A stretch of DNA of 64,000 bases from Phoronis australis (Eukaryota; Phoronida; Phoronidae): contig NMRA01000051.1 of NCBI GenBank assembly GCA_002633005.1, positions 1,184,955 to 1,248,954 of the forward strand, in the 5' to 3' direction. Positions 46,521-57,342 of this stretch are shown piece by piece (positions within the stretch are counted from its first letter, which is position 1; each line of letters starts with the position of its first letter). Made by a program: the position numbers and the translations under genes. The notes beneath the pieces were generated by a model. The model made no database searches, had not been told where the DNA came from, and saw only the letters and a program-made list of their open reading frames with translations.

Positions 46521-49083
46521 GTGCCTAGACTTGATTATGCGAACCACTAACCCTCGCTTAAGGACATTTCTGTTCTTATCGTTGCCCTCAATCCGTGCCC
46601 TAGCATTTGCAAGCCACCTAATCTCATATGGCGTGATTTTTTAAATGTTCCGATAATGTTGTGGGCCTTTGTTATGTATTTAACTAAACTGGTGTTCGTA
46701 ACCATACCTCCTGAAGCTTCTGAATTTGTGCATGTTTTAACTGTGCCAATAACAAGATGATGCTGACAAATGTTGTCGAAATTGTTCTTTGGCCTCATTA
46801 ATTTTACTGTTACTTTTAAAAGCCTTGGCCTTTTGTACCTCAATCACGTCGTCATCTCCAAGTTACATTTTTTTCTTGAAAATCAGAGCACACGCTATTG
46901 TTGTGTACTACTGTTTTGTGATTTCTTGCCTCAACGCAAACTTTAAGCCTGGTGTGGTTCTCCAGTTTTTAGTGGTAGAAATTACCGGCTGTAGTGACTC
47001 TTAAATTTAAAATCACATGGTTACATACTCAAACTCGCCGTTGATGGCGCATTTTGTTCATTAAAATTCTCAAAATCCATGATGTGAATATGCCTTTTTG
47101 CTGGATATTTCTTCACTTCTTTTGCAATCATGACACCTTGTTGATTTATTCAACAGACAACATTACTTGCTTATTTTAATATTCTATCGAGTTTCAAACA
47201 GAGTTTGATCTGGAACTGAGAGACGTTCAAGCACTTTTACACTTGGAACAAAAATGCTATCTTGTCTTGGTCAGCACACATTTTGACTGGCTTGTGTTGT
47301 CAAAAAGAATACAGAAGACAATGTTTATGTGCTCCATCACCAGACTATGTGACCAATTGATTTCTAGTCATCCATTCGTAAGGATACGGTGTGAGGAAAG
47401 TAACTCGAAGATATGAGTGAACAGAGCGAACGCTGTGTTAAATACGTCATTGATCTAAGGTGCTATAAACCCGTTGTCTGTCAAAAATGACTTTTAGTTG
47501 AGGCCACTTTCTGTTGTAATACTGGTTTCGACTTGTTTGTTACTCGAATTTGAAGTCATTTTCCTGATTGGGTGCATAAAATGACCAGCTGGGTTGCACC
47601 AACTTATCAAGATTTTTTTCTGCAGCAATAACTAAATGTCTTTCTCAAGTACAGAAATCACTGCTAATCTGAGGAAAGAACAAGTTCAGATAAGATAGTG
47701 GTCCAACTCGAATGGTAGATTTTTGATGGAACATAGCTTCCTGGCAGCTTAAACTTTTTGGTCGTATGAAACTTATTAGCTGAGAATTTGATGAGTACAT
47801 TTCAAGTATGTAAATTACTACCAACTTCCAACTTAAATCTTAAAATATTTGACATCTGTTCTTTCTTTCTGGAAATAGTTCATAACAAATCCAGGTAAAC
47901 ACTTTATAGTTCTTGTATCTGTGTACATCTAGATGGAAACTTGATTAATTTTCTTTTCGGACGTGTTTGTACCAGAAAAATCTTGAAAATTTCTGCATGA
48001 AAATTTTGTATTTTCTTGTAAAGGGGCGGAAATGGTCTCTTCCATGCATTGCTTTTTTTCAACGGAGTTTTTCAAACTTCTGTCACTCTTGTGACCATCT
48101 TTTTCAATGTGCCTGACTAAATGATTGTTGTATCAAGAGTGTTTCTTTTAGATATCTCTTATTCAGTGTGTGCTTAAGGCTGAGGAACATGCAGTGGTTG
48201 CTTTGTTATATTATTCAGTGAATATTCATCATTTGTCTGACTAGGGCACATTCCACGGTTAGCTTGTTTGTAAAGACAGTTTTCTTTATGCTTTTCTGTT
48301 GAACAAGTGATAAGGCATGAGTCACACAGAGTTGTTGACATTTTGAGTTGTAAGTCTTTGAGATTGTATTACCCAAGTCTGCGACTGAAAAAGTGACCTG
48401 GGTTAGTTGTCCTTTGTCAGTACAAGCTAAAAAAGCTATTGTGGCTTTTTGATTTCCATTTCTTCATTTTGCCTGTCCCACATAGTCTTGTGTTGTCACA
48501 GTATTAACGCAAGATTGTCATCAAAACATGAGTTCTGACCAGTCTTGTGTCTTCTTTAATAACCAAAGAGGACTGGGGAGCTGCTGCTGGTGTCCTGAGC
48601 AATGTTAGATAAGGGCATCAGACTCTCTCCAGAGTTTGCAATATTCCAGGTGTGGGAAAGTGAGAACTTGACTGCTGGCAAAAGACTTTAAGTTGTAGCC
48701 AGATATCACCTTGATCTTTTGAAGAGCCTTGATGCTCATGCGTGCAGAGGTGTATGTATACTGAAAAGTTTGTTTTAGCGACACGGGGGGGGGGGGGNNN
48801 NACTACAGCTCAAATTGTTACGAAACTTGGTGCCATTAATACTTTGAAGAGGCATGTGCATTGGGTCAAGTTATTCTGTGGCTCATTTGCATGAGAACTA
48901 GCCAATCACAGCACTATTTTACCAGCGGTGAATACTCACTGGCCAAGTCGGATTCACTTTCCTGTTGTAAATGAATATTCACTGAATTGATATAGCATAC
49001 CAACATTAATTTACAGATTATGATCTTCATATACAAGGTTTTGCGTTATGATTAATGTAACAGGTTTTTCTTTTCAACTGTAG
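46521..49083. other. LRRC27 intron 11, nothing clear
   Basis: Unremarkable AT-rich sequence with a degenerate family E piece at about 47500-47620 and a poly-G tract next to an assembly gap at 48785-48801. Confidence 0.5.
48785..48801. other. Poly-G tract and assembly gap
   Basis: Thirteen G residues (48785-48797) are followed by four n. The gap is probably a sequencing failure at the homopolymer, so its true length is not known. Confidence 0.95.
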
Positions 49084-49139
49084 GCTCGCCTAGGTCTAAA
49101 CCTCAGCCCATTGCTTCATTTCCCAAACGACTGTTCTAA
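49084..49139 (+). CDS. LRRC27: LRRC27 exon 12 (terminal, isoform A)
   Basis: Acceptor AACTGTAG; phase 1. It encodes SPRSKPQPIASFPKRLF and a TAA stop (49137-49139). A basic, proline-containing tail with no match in human LRRC27 that I can recall. Its support is phase continuity with exon 11 and a clean acceptor. A possible polyadenylation signal ATTAAA is near 49541. Confidence 0.65.
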
Positions 49140-50559
49140 GTAACTGGTTCGTTGTAAGTTCAGTGTTTGACATTGCACTGCGCCTGTGGAGTCACTCAGA
49201 CGTCACCAACTCGAACACACTGTAACAGCTTCACCTAGCTTAGAGGCACATTATGAACTAAGGTTTCCATTGGGGCACCTCAGACGTGAGATGAACACGT
49301 CTTGAACACTGTAATCTTAATGGATTATTGCAGTTGTGGCTTGTTCACACTGACCCCAGTTCTTATTGCTATAGGCAACTGGGTTAATGCTCTTGCTCAA
49401 ATGAATTTTTAGCAATTTCATTTTCAATCATTGTGTTGTATATAGCTTTTCACTCAGCCCTGAATTTTTATACTTTTCAGTTTTAGCACTTGGCATTAAC
49501 CCGGACTTGTACAGTCTTTACTATGGTTACTGAATTGCTAATTAAACGATTGTTTTGTAAAGTTTATTTTATGCTACTGCAATTACAACCATAACGTTGG
49601 GTAAATGTAATTAGAAGTCTTGTAAGTAATGTCCATGAGTTCTGAACGAATGGTGAATTTTTAGAAACTACGCTTGACTGTTTATTTTCTTTTACTGCAC
49701 ACCTGTGTACCATTCATTACAAAGTGTACTATTAAGCACTAATACCTTCGTCACAACTACACTAAGAAAATCTGAGTGATAGCCTTTTGTCTTCATTTGT
49801 GATGTTTGCATGCTGTGGTCTGTGCACTTTCTTTGTATGTGGTCGTGTCTTCTATCTACTGTGTGTTGCTAACCAATAACCCAACCACGAGACATCAATG
49901 TATTGGTCAGAACATGCTGGGTGTTGTTACCAGGGCTCCGCTTCATGAAAGTGACTAAGATTTAAGGCGGAAATTTGGTCTTACACTCTCACCTCACAAT
50001 TATTGCTGAAAAGGGGTAATTACAAGCGCATCACAGTCGGGAAATAATTTGTCAAAATTATCTTGGTATCTAGAAAGTTATTTGTATATTCTCAGAGACT
50101 TTGCACTTTTGCTCGTGTGAGATTTAACTATTATTCTGAAATAGTTGTGTGACCAATAAGTCACTTTCATGAAACAGATCCTGGCAGTTGTTGAAGATGT
50201 GTTAGTCATCCATTGTATTAACTTCATAATTCTGTTTTCCCAACTGATCTTGTCATCCCAACAGAAAGATTTTTTGACACTTTTTATTAATATGCCTTTG
50301 TTAATATTTGGTCCTAGTCACCAGTCTTTATCGGAGAGTACTCAAAATGCCATCAATCACGTTGCGGACCTCAAGAAAACTAATATTTGATGTGACATGA
50401 TTGGTAAATTCAAGAGTGGAGTTTTGAGGAAAGTTTGATGATCCTAGTTCTAAATATCTTTGCTTAGATTCTAGTAACTGCATGGTTTGAAAATGACCTT
50501 TTTCGTCAATTCACCTGCTGGGTTGAAATTGTTGCTAAATTGAAATTGCCTTGCAAACG
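49140..50559. other. 3' UTR of isoform A / intron of isoform B
   Basis: AT-rich sequence with no further feature; ATTAAA near 49541 could end isoform A transcripts. The 73-codon ORF at 50169-50390 is unsupported. Confidence 0.45.
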
Positions 50560-50645
50560 GTTTAGTACATGGTGCTGTGGAGTTTAGTACATGGTGCAGC
50601 TGTGTTTAGTACGTGGTGCTGTAGGGTTTAGTACATGGTGGTCTG
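50560..50645. repeat. Tandem repeat, unit about 21 bp, four copies
   Basis: GTTTAGTACATGGTGCTGTGG and variants repeat four times, ending about 35 bp before the acceptor of LRRC27 exon 13. Confidence 0.9.
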
Positions 50646-50678
50646 GGCGCTTGAAATCACTAACTGTTTTTGTTTCAG

Positions 50679-50756
50679 GCTGAAAAATTGCAAGAAGAAG
50701 TGATGTTAAAGAGAAAAGCATTGGAGTATCGATTCAAAGCATTCACTGGAATCTAG
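50679..50756 (+). CDS. LRRC27: LRRC27 exon 13 (terminal, isoform B)
   Basis: Acceptor TGTTTCAG; phase 0 from exon 10. It encodes AEKLQEEVMLKRKALEYRFK and AFTGI, then TAG (50754-50756). AEKLQEEVMLKRK aligns with human ATELQDEVLKLK directly after the exon 10 motif, so this is probably the ancestral C terminus, giving a 488-aa protein. Confidence 0.88.
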   Translation, partial: AEKLQEEVMLKRKALEYRFKAFTGI

Positions 50757-50978
50757 ACCATCAACGTTGTGTGTGAAGGAACCTGCAAACATTGAATAAC
50801 ATGCACTTGATAGGTGGCTCTGATGTTGATGACATCATTCTGATGGTGTTGCTATATTTTTGGACTGTGCTTGTCTTTTTAATATTATTTTACACTACAA
50901 TACATTCCCTTCTATTTGTTATTGAGTAAGTCGTGTCCAAGTTGTATTTGGGAGTGAGCTGTCATTAATAGTCACACA

Positions 50979-51079
50979 CAGACACAGACACAGACACACA
51001 CACACACAGACACAGACACACACACAGACACACACACAGACACACACACACAGACACACACACAGACACAGACACACAN
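50979..51079. repeat. CA/CACAGA microsatellite with one n
   Basis: About 100 bp of CACACAGA-type repeat in the LRRC27 3' UTR, with an unresolved base at 51079 exactly where MITE family A begins. Confidence 0.95.
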
Positions 51080-51325
51080 CACTAGTGCAACTTACCCCAC
51101 TTTAATGACGATGAACAGCTGATGCGAGTACAGCACACAAAGGAATTACTTCCGCCTTTCCCCAGGTTTGTGGCCACACAGCATTTATAAGTGGTGCAAG
51201 TTACCCTAGAGCAAGTTACCCTACCTCAGTAAGGTGAAGTTAGTTCGGGTCCACACAGCCCTCAAACCTAGCGACATTTCGTTCCAGGAGTAAATTGTTC
51301 TAGGGTAAATGTGTGTGTGGAGGGA
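51080..51325 (-). mobile_element. MITE family A, reverse copy
   Basis: Read on the minus strand it starts CCCTCCACACACACATTTACC, then CTAGAACAATTTACTCC, as at 8548. The other end (about 51080, CACTAGTGCAACTTACC) lacks the matching terminal repeat and abuts the microsatellite, so it is truncated. It is inside the LRRC27 isoform B 3' UTR if that runs to the signals at 51768 or 52000. Confidence 0.75.
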
Positions 51326-51767
51326 ACTTTAGAGCCTATGTGGTCACAAGTCATTGTAATTTGATTACAATGTATACATTGCCATTGAAAGAAAACCCCA
51401 TGACTATACAATCTGAGTAGTTTTCACCGTTTGTAAATCATCTTTAAGGTCTAGTATGATAATGTAAAAGTTTGCTATCCTATGGGTCCTGTGGCACTTG
51501 AATGAGCCTTCAGACACTGTACAACTTGTTTTGAGAAGGCATTTCGTTTTGTTTTGACTCAGCCAAGATTCTAATTTCTGAAAAAGTACTCAAGATGATG
51601 TACACTGAAGGTATTGGATATGTTAAAGGATTGAGGCATATACATGAATTTCAGTATTATTGGTGAGTTCTTCAGTTTCAACTTAAGTGAAGTAGTGGGT
51701 TTATAAATAATAGAAGTAAGTTAAGTGTGTAAGATAGACGAGTATGTCATTTAAGGGGTAAGAACAA

Positions 51768-51773
51768 AATAAA
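51768..51773 (+). terminator. LRRC27 polyadenylation signal, candidate 1
   Basis: AATAAA about 1 kb after the isoform B stop. Confidence 0.45.
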
Positions 51774-51999
51774 CTTGTGTGATTGATCGAGCATGAACAT
51801 GCGTATTTAGACATGTGCAGAATATTTTTTGGCTGACTTTCAAGTAGTGTAAAGGGTCACTGATTAGTCGTCATTCTGTTGCATTTTCAGCGTGATGTGT
51901 TGTGCAATGTTGCCTAGTGTCATGTGCTTTTGTAACATGCAGAAGTCCATATGTTTTTGATATTTTGTTTATTCTCGATTGCTATCAATTATTATTTAA

Positions 52000-52005
52000 A
52001 ATAAA
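52000..52005 (+). terminator. LRRC27 polyadenylation signal, candidate 2
   Basis: AATAAA in an AT-rich stretch, followed by a GT-rich region (about 52013-52030). Plausible end of the longest transcript. Confidence 0.45.
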
Positions 52006-52269
52006 TTTATTGATATAACTATCCCTGTTCTGGCTATTATGAGTTAAAGGGATAGCAAACCATGTTTTGTTCATAAACTTCCGTTAGATCACATGTTGAA
52101 TCCTTGAAACCAAATAATAGGCTGCAAGTCTCAACTCTGGAAAGTTTGAACTTACGGGTAATAGTTTTAAAATTTAACATCAGCAAGCGTTACTAACGCT
52201 TTAGGCGAAGACTGTGAGAGACAGTGCCATTCGAACCCTGTCCAAGAAGTGAACTTTGGAGTTAAGACC

Positions 52270-52475
52270 ATTTACTGCTATAAAATTGGATTCAACTTGT
52301 TTCTGGGACGAGATTTCCGAATTTGCAAGAAACTGACCGTTAGACATTCCTGGAGACCTTGCTCGCGCATAAAATGACATGTCCCGTGACAAGCTGACTT
52401 GTAGAGCGTGGTCTCGAAGTTATGAAATCGCATCTAATTAGAATAAGTAACAATTTGATACCAATTGCGCTGACT
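52270..52475 (+). mobile_element. Family E element, diverged copy
   Basis: Left end AAATTGGATTCAACTTGTTTC; right end GTAACAATTTGATACCAATT, again inverted. It explains the 63-aa minus-strand ORF at 52201-52392. Confidence 0.6.
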
Positions 52476-53352
52476 AAATCAAAAGGCCAGTTTATAGCCC
52501 CTAGATCTCGCCTCTCGTGAGAAATGCCAATTACACAATTTTTTTTTTCAAATCACCCAAGGACGGCGTTTAGGATCTTCCATGAAAGCTAAAACCACGT
52601 TAGAATTGTAGCAACGCAGAAAGCAGCAATGCATTCAATGTTCGGGGGGGGGGCTGACGGGACTTCGCCCCAGTGTGAGATGACACCATTGACGCCTGCT
52701 TCGTCAGGGAAGAATTGTTGGTAAACGGTAAACTTGTGAAATGGATTATACTGCAAACCATTTTGTAATTTGTTTCGACATTGTATGTATTAAGTGGAGT
52801 CTAAATGGTTGCAGGACAATGCTTTCGCTTACTCCAAAAAGTCTCACTAAAAATTTTCATTCGATTGGCGTGTTAGTTATCAGGCGAGTTACTTGAAACA
52901 TGAAATTGACCAGTTACTCTGAATGATGTTTATAAATTCGGCAAATTATTCCTGCCGTTCGCAAAAATTAGAAACCACTGTAGGCTATATCCAGAACAGA
53001 ATTTTGAACTACGATTATGGTCAATTGTCACTCACTGTCGTTTACATTTTTTGAAACTGATGACAACATTTTACAGTCTCGAGAGTTGTTGTTAAACTGT
53101 CAATTTTATGTAAACCCGTCTGATGAGAACAAGTCTCAGAGACGTAGTCATCTTTAGGGTCCCAATATGAGAAGGTGCTTAAAACAATTTCGAACTTGAC
53201 CAGGCAAATAGGTGACACGTATTTAGCAACATTTTGGTGTATCAGTGACTAGTCGTTATAAACAATTTTAAGTCACAGATTCGTGTCCAGAACTTCCCCA
53301 TGCACTTTATACGCGAAGGTGTTAAAAGAAAATGTCATTTGGCTTGAAGCAC
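52476..53352. other. Intergenic region between convergent genes
   Basis: Unique-looking AT-rich sequence between the 3' ends of LRRC27 (plus) and the acidic-protein gene (minus). A G-run of nine is at about 52645-52653. No gene seen. Confidence 0.5.
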
Positions 53353-53358
53353 TTTATT
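53353..53358 (-). terminator. Polyadenylation signal for acidic-protein gene
   Basis: TTTATT on the plus strand is AATAAA on the minus strand, about 410 nt beyond the stop codon of the minus-strand gene. Confidence 0.45.
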
Positions 53359-53702
53359 TATAATGTATAGGGTATATAGCAGTACAAATTCTGAGAGAAA
53401 GATACTTGTAACTTCTTTCAAATATAAATGCCCTCATTTACTCGATGTAAGATTAAAATGCATCAAACATGGGGTTGTTTAGAGCTATAAGGACACCTCT
53501 TTAGCAATATAAAAATGATTTAAAATAAAAAAAAATCACAAATGAATAAATTTAAAAACATCACAAGCCAACGGCCTTTTACTCTCTTTTTTCGTGCTGC
53601 GAATGAGCCACTTAAAATCTGGAAAACGTGTTTCAGTTTGTAAGGTAATAAAATTCTAAATTACGCAATTCACAAGTCTTCTAAAGGGACTGGTCTCGTG
53701 AG

Positions 53703-53753
53703 TTTGAACGAAGTCACAGTTTGAACGAAGTCACAGTTTGAACGAAGTCACAC
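53703..53753. repeat. 17-bp tandem repeat, three copies
   Basis: GTTTGAACGAAGTCACA three times in a row, just 3' of the stop codon of the minus-strand gene, in its 3' UTR. Confidence 0.95.
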
Positions 53754-53767
53754 GTATGTTTCGCTGC

Positions 53768-53802
53768 TTACGTCAGGGGAACTTCTTCGTTACAAAACGA
53801 CC
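53768..53802 (-). CDS. Acidic-protein gene, exon 4 (terminal)
   Basis: Acceptor CAATTTCAG on the minus strand; phase 1. It completes a glycine and adds SFCNEEVPLT before TAA (53768-53770). It is short, so the choice of terminal exon is the least certain part of this gene model. Confidence 0.6.
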
Positions 53803-54499
53803 CTGAAATTGAGAAACGAAAGTGTTCAAAGCACACGCAACCACTGTCACGCAATAGCAAATCGCGTTGACGATGTCTAATTCCGTTTCATTTCAATTGA
53901 ATTTAAGGTCAAAAAGCATAGTTGTCTCTGGTCTGTTTTTTTTTTTGAAAATCAGGTAGTGGTACGGTTTTTTTTTACTTCTATTTTTTCAAAAAATAAA
54001 ATCCATCTGAGATAAACAAAATGATGCAGGATTATGAAGTTTTAAACATAGCTTACATGCCGACGTGTGAGCGTGCGTTTTTTGTTTTTTTTTAGTGAGC
54101 GTCGGGGTAACGATCAGAACCAACTAATACTTTTGTAGCCAAATATTTTGCTTTGTTTCCTTCGTAGGGAACGTTTCATCGTTCGGAAAATACACATAAA
54201 CATTTAAGTTAGCCTATAGTGCATTCGCGTTTTTACACCATAATATTATCTAAGTTTATGGAAACAGAAATTCGATGTTATTTTGGCGGCCACGTTGTTG
54301 GTGCCTCGTCAGAAACTGAATAAATCGACTTTTCGATTCTCTTCAAGCGTAAAAATAATTTGCCTATCTGAGTAAGGACCAAGGCAGTGACTTATCAACA
54401 CTTGGTTGTGACAGAAGGCTCGAGTATATTGGTAATCACTAGTCACTTACCACATCGTCGTTTTCCTTCTGGTGCCGACAAAAGCAATTCAAACTTTAC

Positions 54500-54643
54500 C
54501 CACCAGGTCAAGCAGAAGTAGTGAGTGGTCGAAAGCCTGTTCCAGGGCGTTACTGTGGTCCTCAAGGAGAGCCGAAGTCATCCACGAATCTCCGGCAGGC
54601 AAATCCCAGCCATCACTGGATTCCGTGCCCGTATCGCTTGATA
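54500..54643 (-). CDS. Acidic-protein gene, exon 3
   Basis: Acceptor GTATTTTAG, donor GTAAAG; phase 1 to 1, 48 codons. It encodes SSDTGTESSDGWDLPAGDSW, then a helix MTSALLEDHSNALEQAFDHS followed by LLLLDLV. The 63-aa plus-strand ORF at 54472-54663 is its antisense shadow. Confidence 0.8.
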
Positions 54644-55215
54644 CTAAAATACGAAACAACTGAAGTTACAAAATGCATTTGAAATTATTAATTCAATGAT
54701 GTAGTACTCTCTGAGTAGACGCCTACCGGTGTGTAAAATCACGGGCTACTAAACATTTCTCTTTGTTCATTCAGACACAGAATTTAATGGCTTCGCAAAG
54801 TGAAAGGTTTTGTGCGAGACAAACATTGTCTATAAATACACTCAGATATGTGTATTCTTTTCAGCCAAACCAAACGTGATTTTTCCACCTGAAAGTTTTA
54901 TCCAAACAGCCTCGAGTTTGGAAAATGCGCATCACTTATTTTGTAAGCTCCGGCGCAAATGCCGAGACTAATTTTGTATTGTGAAGTAGTATCAATCAAA
55001 AGTTAGCGGTTTTTTCGACGGACGTGGGTTTATTGCCGCTTTTAAGTATTTATAAAAAATACGCCCTTGTCTAATATCCAGACATTTCCGGTACTTGTGT
55101 AAATTTTACAGTAACTTCTAAATATATTTGTTCCTCGGTTAGAAACAAAACGACTTCAACATTTGTAAAGCGTCACCATTATTTGAATAAAGTAAGAATT
55201 CATATTCTCGTTTAC

Positions 55216-55386
55216 CAGTCTCGTTAAATGTGGTTTCAGAATCCCAGTGGCATTTGTCACCACCTTCCTCCAGCAGGAACTCGACTGATGCTATAACGTG
55301 CGACATTTCACACGGAGCTTCGTTCTCGGATGCGTCACTTGAAGACGCACTGACGTCAGTATCACAATCAGTACAATCACACGAAT
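55216..55386 (-). CDS. Acidic-protein gene, exon 2
   Basis: Acceptor CTTTGCAG, donor GTAAAC; phase 1 to 1, 57 codons. It begins SCDCTDCDTDVSASSSDASE, a Cys/Asp/Ser cluster, then MSHVIASVEFLLEEGGDKCH. The cysteine pattern CxCxxC is too short to call a metal site. Confidence 0.8.
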
Positions 55387-57342
55387 CTGCAAAGTAAAGT
55401 AAAAAAAACGGGATCGTTTTAGAAAAACGTGGCTATGAGTCAATTCACCAACAAGTCACAGGGGCTCAAAACTATGGGTCACGTTAGTCAAATCTTTGCC
55501 CTTTTTCGATTCTATTTTTGGGGGTTTTGTGAGCGTGATTTCAATTTTACCAAGCACATAAATCCAGTTTTGATTTGTATTTTCGCTATATGCTAGACCC
55601 CATATTGCTAAAATTGTAATTTTGATCAAATGATCTACATTGTAGTTTTATTAGATTCTGAATGTGTGTATTGTTCAAGACAAAATCAGGCGAACTTGTA
55701 ATGGTTTTAGTGAGCGTGTTGGTCCATCATAGTTCGCCAATGAAAATTTTACGCGCTAGTGACGCAGTGCGCGCTCCTAAAATCATCTTTGAGAAATATT
55801 TAAAATTTTCACACGAGATTTTATACATGAGTATTTTGGCTGATATGGTGCTACGCCGTGCTTGAACATTTCTGAGCCATATTTAAAATATTGGTTAGGC
55901 TGAGGGCTGTGCTAGACTATTCAGTGGCGGATTCGGGAGGGGGGCAAGGGGGCCATGCCTCCCCCCTAAAATTCTCCCAGATTCCATTTGGCAGTTCGGA
56001 GCGCGAATTGCTGACTGGGGGGGGGGGCTCGAATGCACAATGCATAGGCCTTGAACAAACTCCGTTTTTTAGTAATAAGGTCCACAAACCCAAAAAAATT
56101 CAAGACCCCCTACATCCTGGCATAAGGCGAAATTCTGGTTATTCCTGGTCCCCGGCCCCCCTAACTGAAAATCCTGAATCCGCCCCTGTTACTATCAATC
56201 ATAGACATTTCTTAGCGGCTCAAAGGACGTCGAAGTTCCCGACGTGCCTCTTCACTTTCAATATACTCCTACGCGTCCAGGTTTCCAACTGCTTCAGATA
56301 AACGAGACCGCGCGATAGGTCAAGTTAGGCGAAAAGCTTACTATTTGTAAATCGCGTGCTGTTGATCTAAATAGTTACTATTTGTAAATATCACTAATCT
56401 AGTAAAAGAACAAATTCTAAATAATGGGATACGTATTTATATATAAGTTAAATTTTAACTTATGTATTACTGATATCAAGAAATTGAATAAATTTAAAAA
56501 CGATACCCCAAATTTGTGAATTCTGGTGTTTTTGTGTCATTTTGCCCAGGTAAAACATTGCATAAAAACTGTCTTTTTCTGGCAAATGGCAATGGCTCGA
56601 CATTTGACACCGCAGTTGCACCAGCAAGCGATCGAGAATAAAAACTTGCAATTTCCCTACCCATTGATTACAACGTCCAGTCATTCTCGTGGATTTACGT
56701 TCGAAATTTCCCACGCAGTTTTAACGTCCAATCACCACGACATTGACATCAACATTATTTGTTGGTCCAAGACAAGCTTTGAAATACGGGCCGGGGATTA
56801 ACCCGCTGTTACGTCAGATTGGTGCCAATCTTTAGAAACACAACAATGCAGCGTCCATGATGTCTGTGGCAATGTGTCAGTGACGCGGTAACAGTAGTTT
56901 GCGTTTTGACTCCTGGTGCGTATTTTACTTGCCTGTCACTCAGTAAACACGTACCTGATATAGATACCATTTCACCTGCAGTTGGTGAGTTGTGGCTGCG
57001 AGTGCGAACTACTAATAACTACGTCAGGGGAAATCAAAACGATAATACTTCACCCTTAATTTTGTTTCAAAAAGCGAACTGCAATGTAAACCAGTTCAAA
57101 CTGTTATTTACAAAATGTTTCTTTCTCTCTTGTGGATCTGGTGATATTTTTTAGGAAGCAAACCTGTTCCATGTCATAAATCTGTAAATAAAATCAAATC
57201 GGTTTTTAGAAGCAACAATTGCTTAAGTAGACTCCAAATGCCTTTACATAATGTATGAAAGAATAGTTTATGCTAGTACAATCAATTCAATTATTGCATG
57301 AAGGTTTGTCCTCCAATTTGAGACAAACGCAGGCCTACTTAC
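55387..57342. other. Intron 1 of acidic-protein gene
   Basis: Contains a CAGTGGCGG element (55922-56188), a family B fragment near 56315, and short ORFs (55891-56301, 56460-56801, 56906-57154) with no recognisable domain. Confidence 0.5.
55922..56188 (+). mobile_element. CAGTGGCGGAT-type MITE (hAT-like ends)
   Basis: Starts CAGTGGCGGATTCGGGAGGG and ends ATCCTGAATCCGCCCCTG; the ends are imperfect inverted repeats. The flanks (AGACTATT, TTACTATC) do not give a clean 8-bp duplication. CAGTGGCGGATCC-type ends are common among short hAT-like elements of invertebrates. The 136-aa ORF at 55891-56301 is a reading of this element. A related, broken copy starts near 61731. Confidence 0.65.

Larger units (their letters stand above)
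32375..50756 (+). other. LRRC27: LRRC27 gene, whole coding span (exons listed separately)
   Basis: Ten constant coding exons plus alternative ends were joined by eye, all at GT..AG sites with agreeing phases. The protein is 488 aa (ending in exon 13) or 505 aa (exons 11 and 12); human LRRC27 is 530 aa. Residues about 68-182 hold five leucine-rich repeats with LxLxxN cores. Residues about 205-250 are Ser/Arg-rich, and about 300-480 form a charged, Glu/Lys/Arg-rich coiled coil. The C-terminal block ELESKIKTHSMQMKERR matches human NLEEKIKQHVLQMREQR. LRRC27 is a little-studied scaffold-like protein; its molecular role is unknown. Its divergent neighbour is STK32, as in human. Confidence 0.92.

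Noticed and set aside
52201-52392. 63-codon minus-strand ORF
   Set aside because: Lies within a family E inverted-repeat element that recurs elsewhere in the window.
54472-54663. 63-codon plus-strand ORF
   Set aside because: Antisense shadow of exon 3 of the acidic-protein gene, which has splice sites and phase on the minus strand.
55891-56301. 136-codon plus-strand ORF
   Set aside because: Mostly the CAGTGGCGG-type MITE and its G-rich tract; composition is not protein-like.
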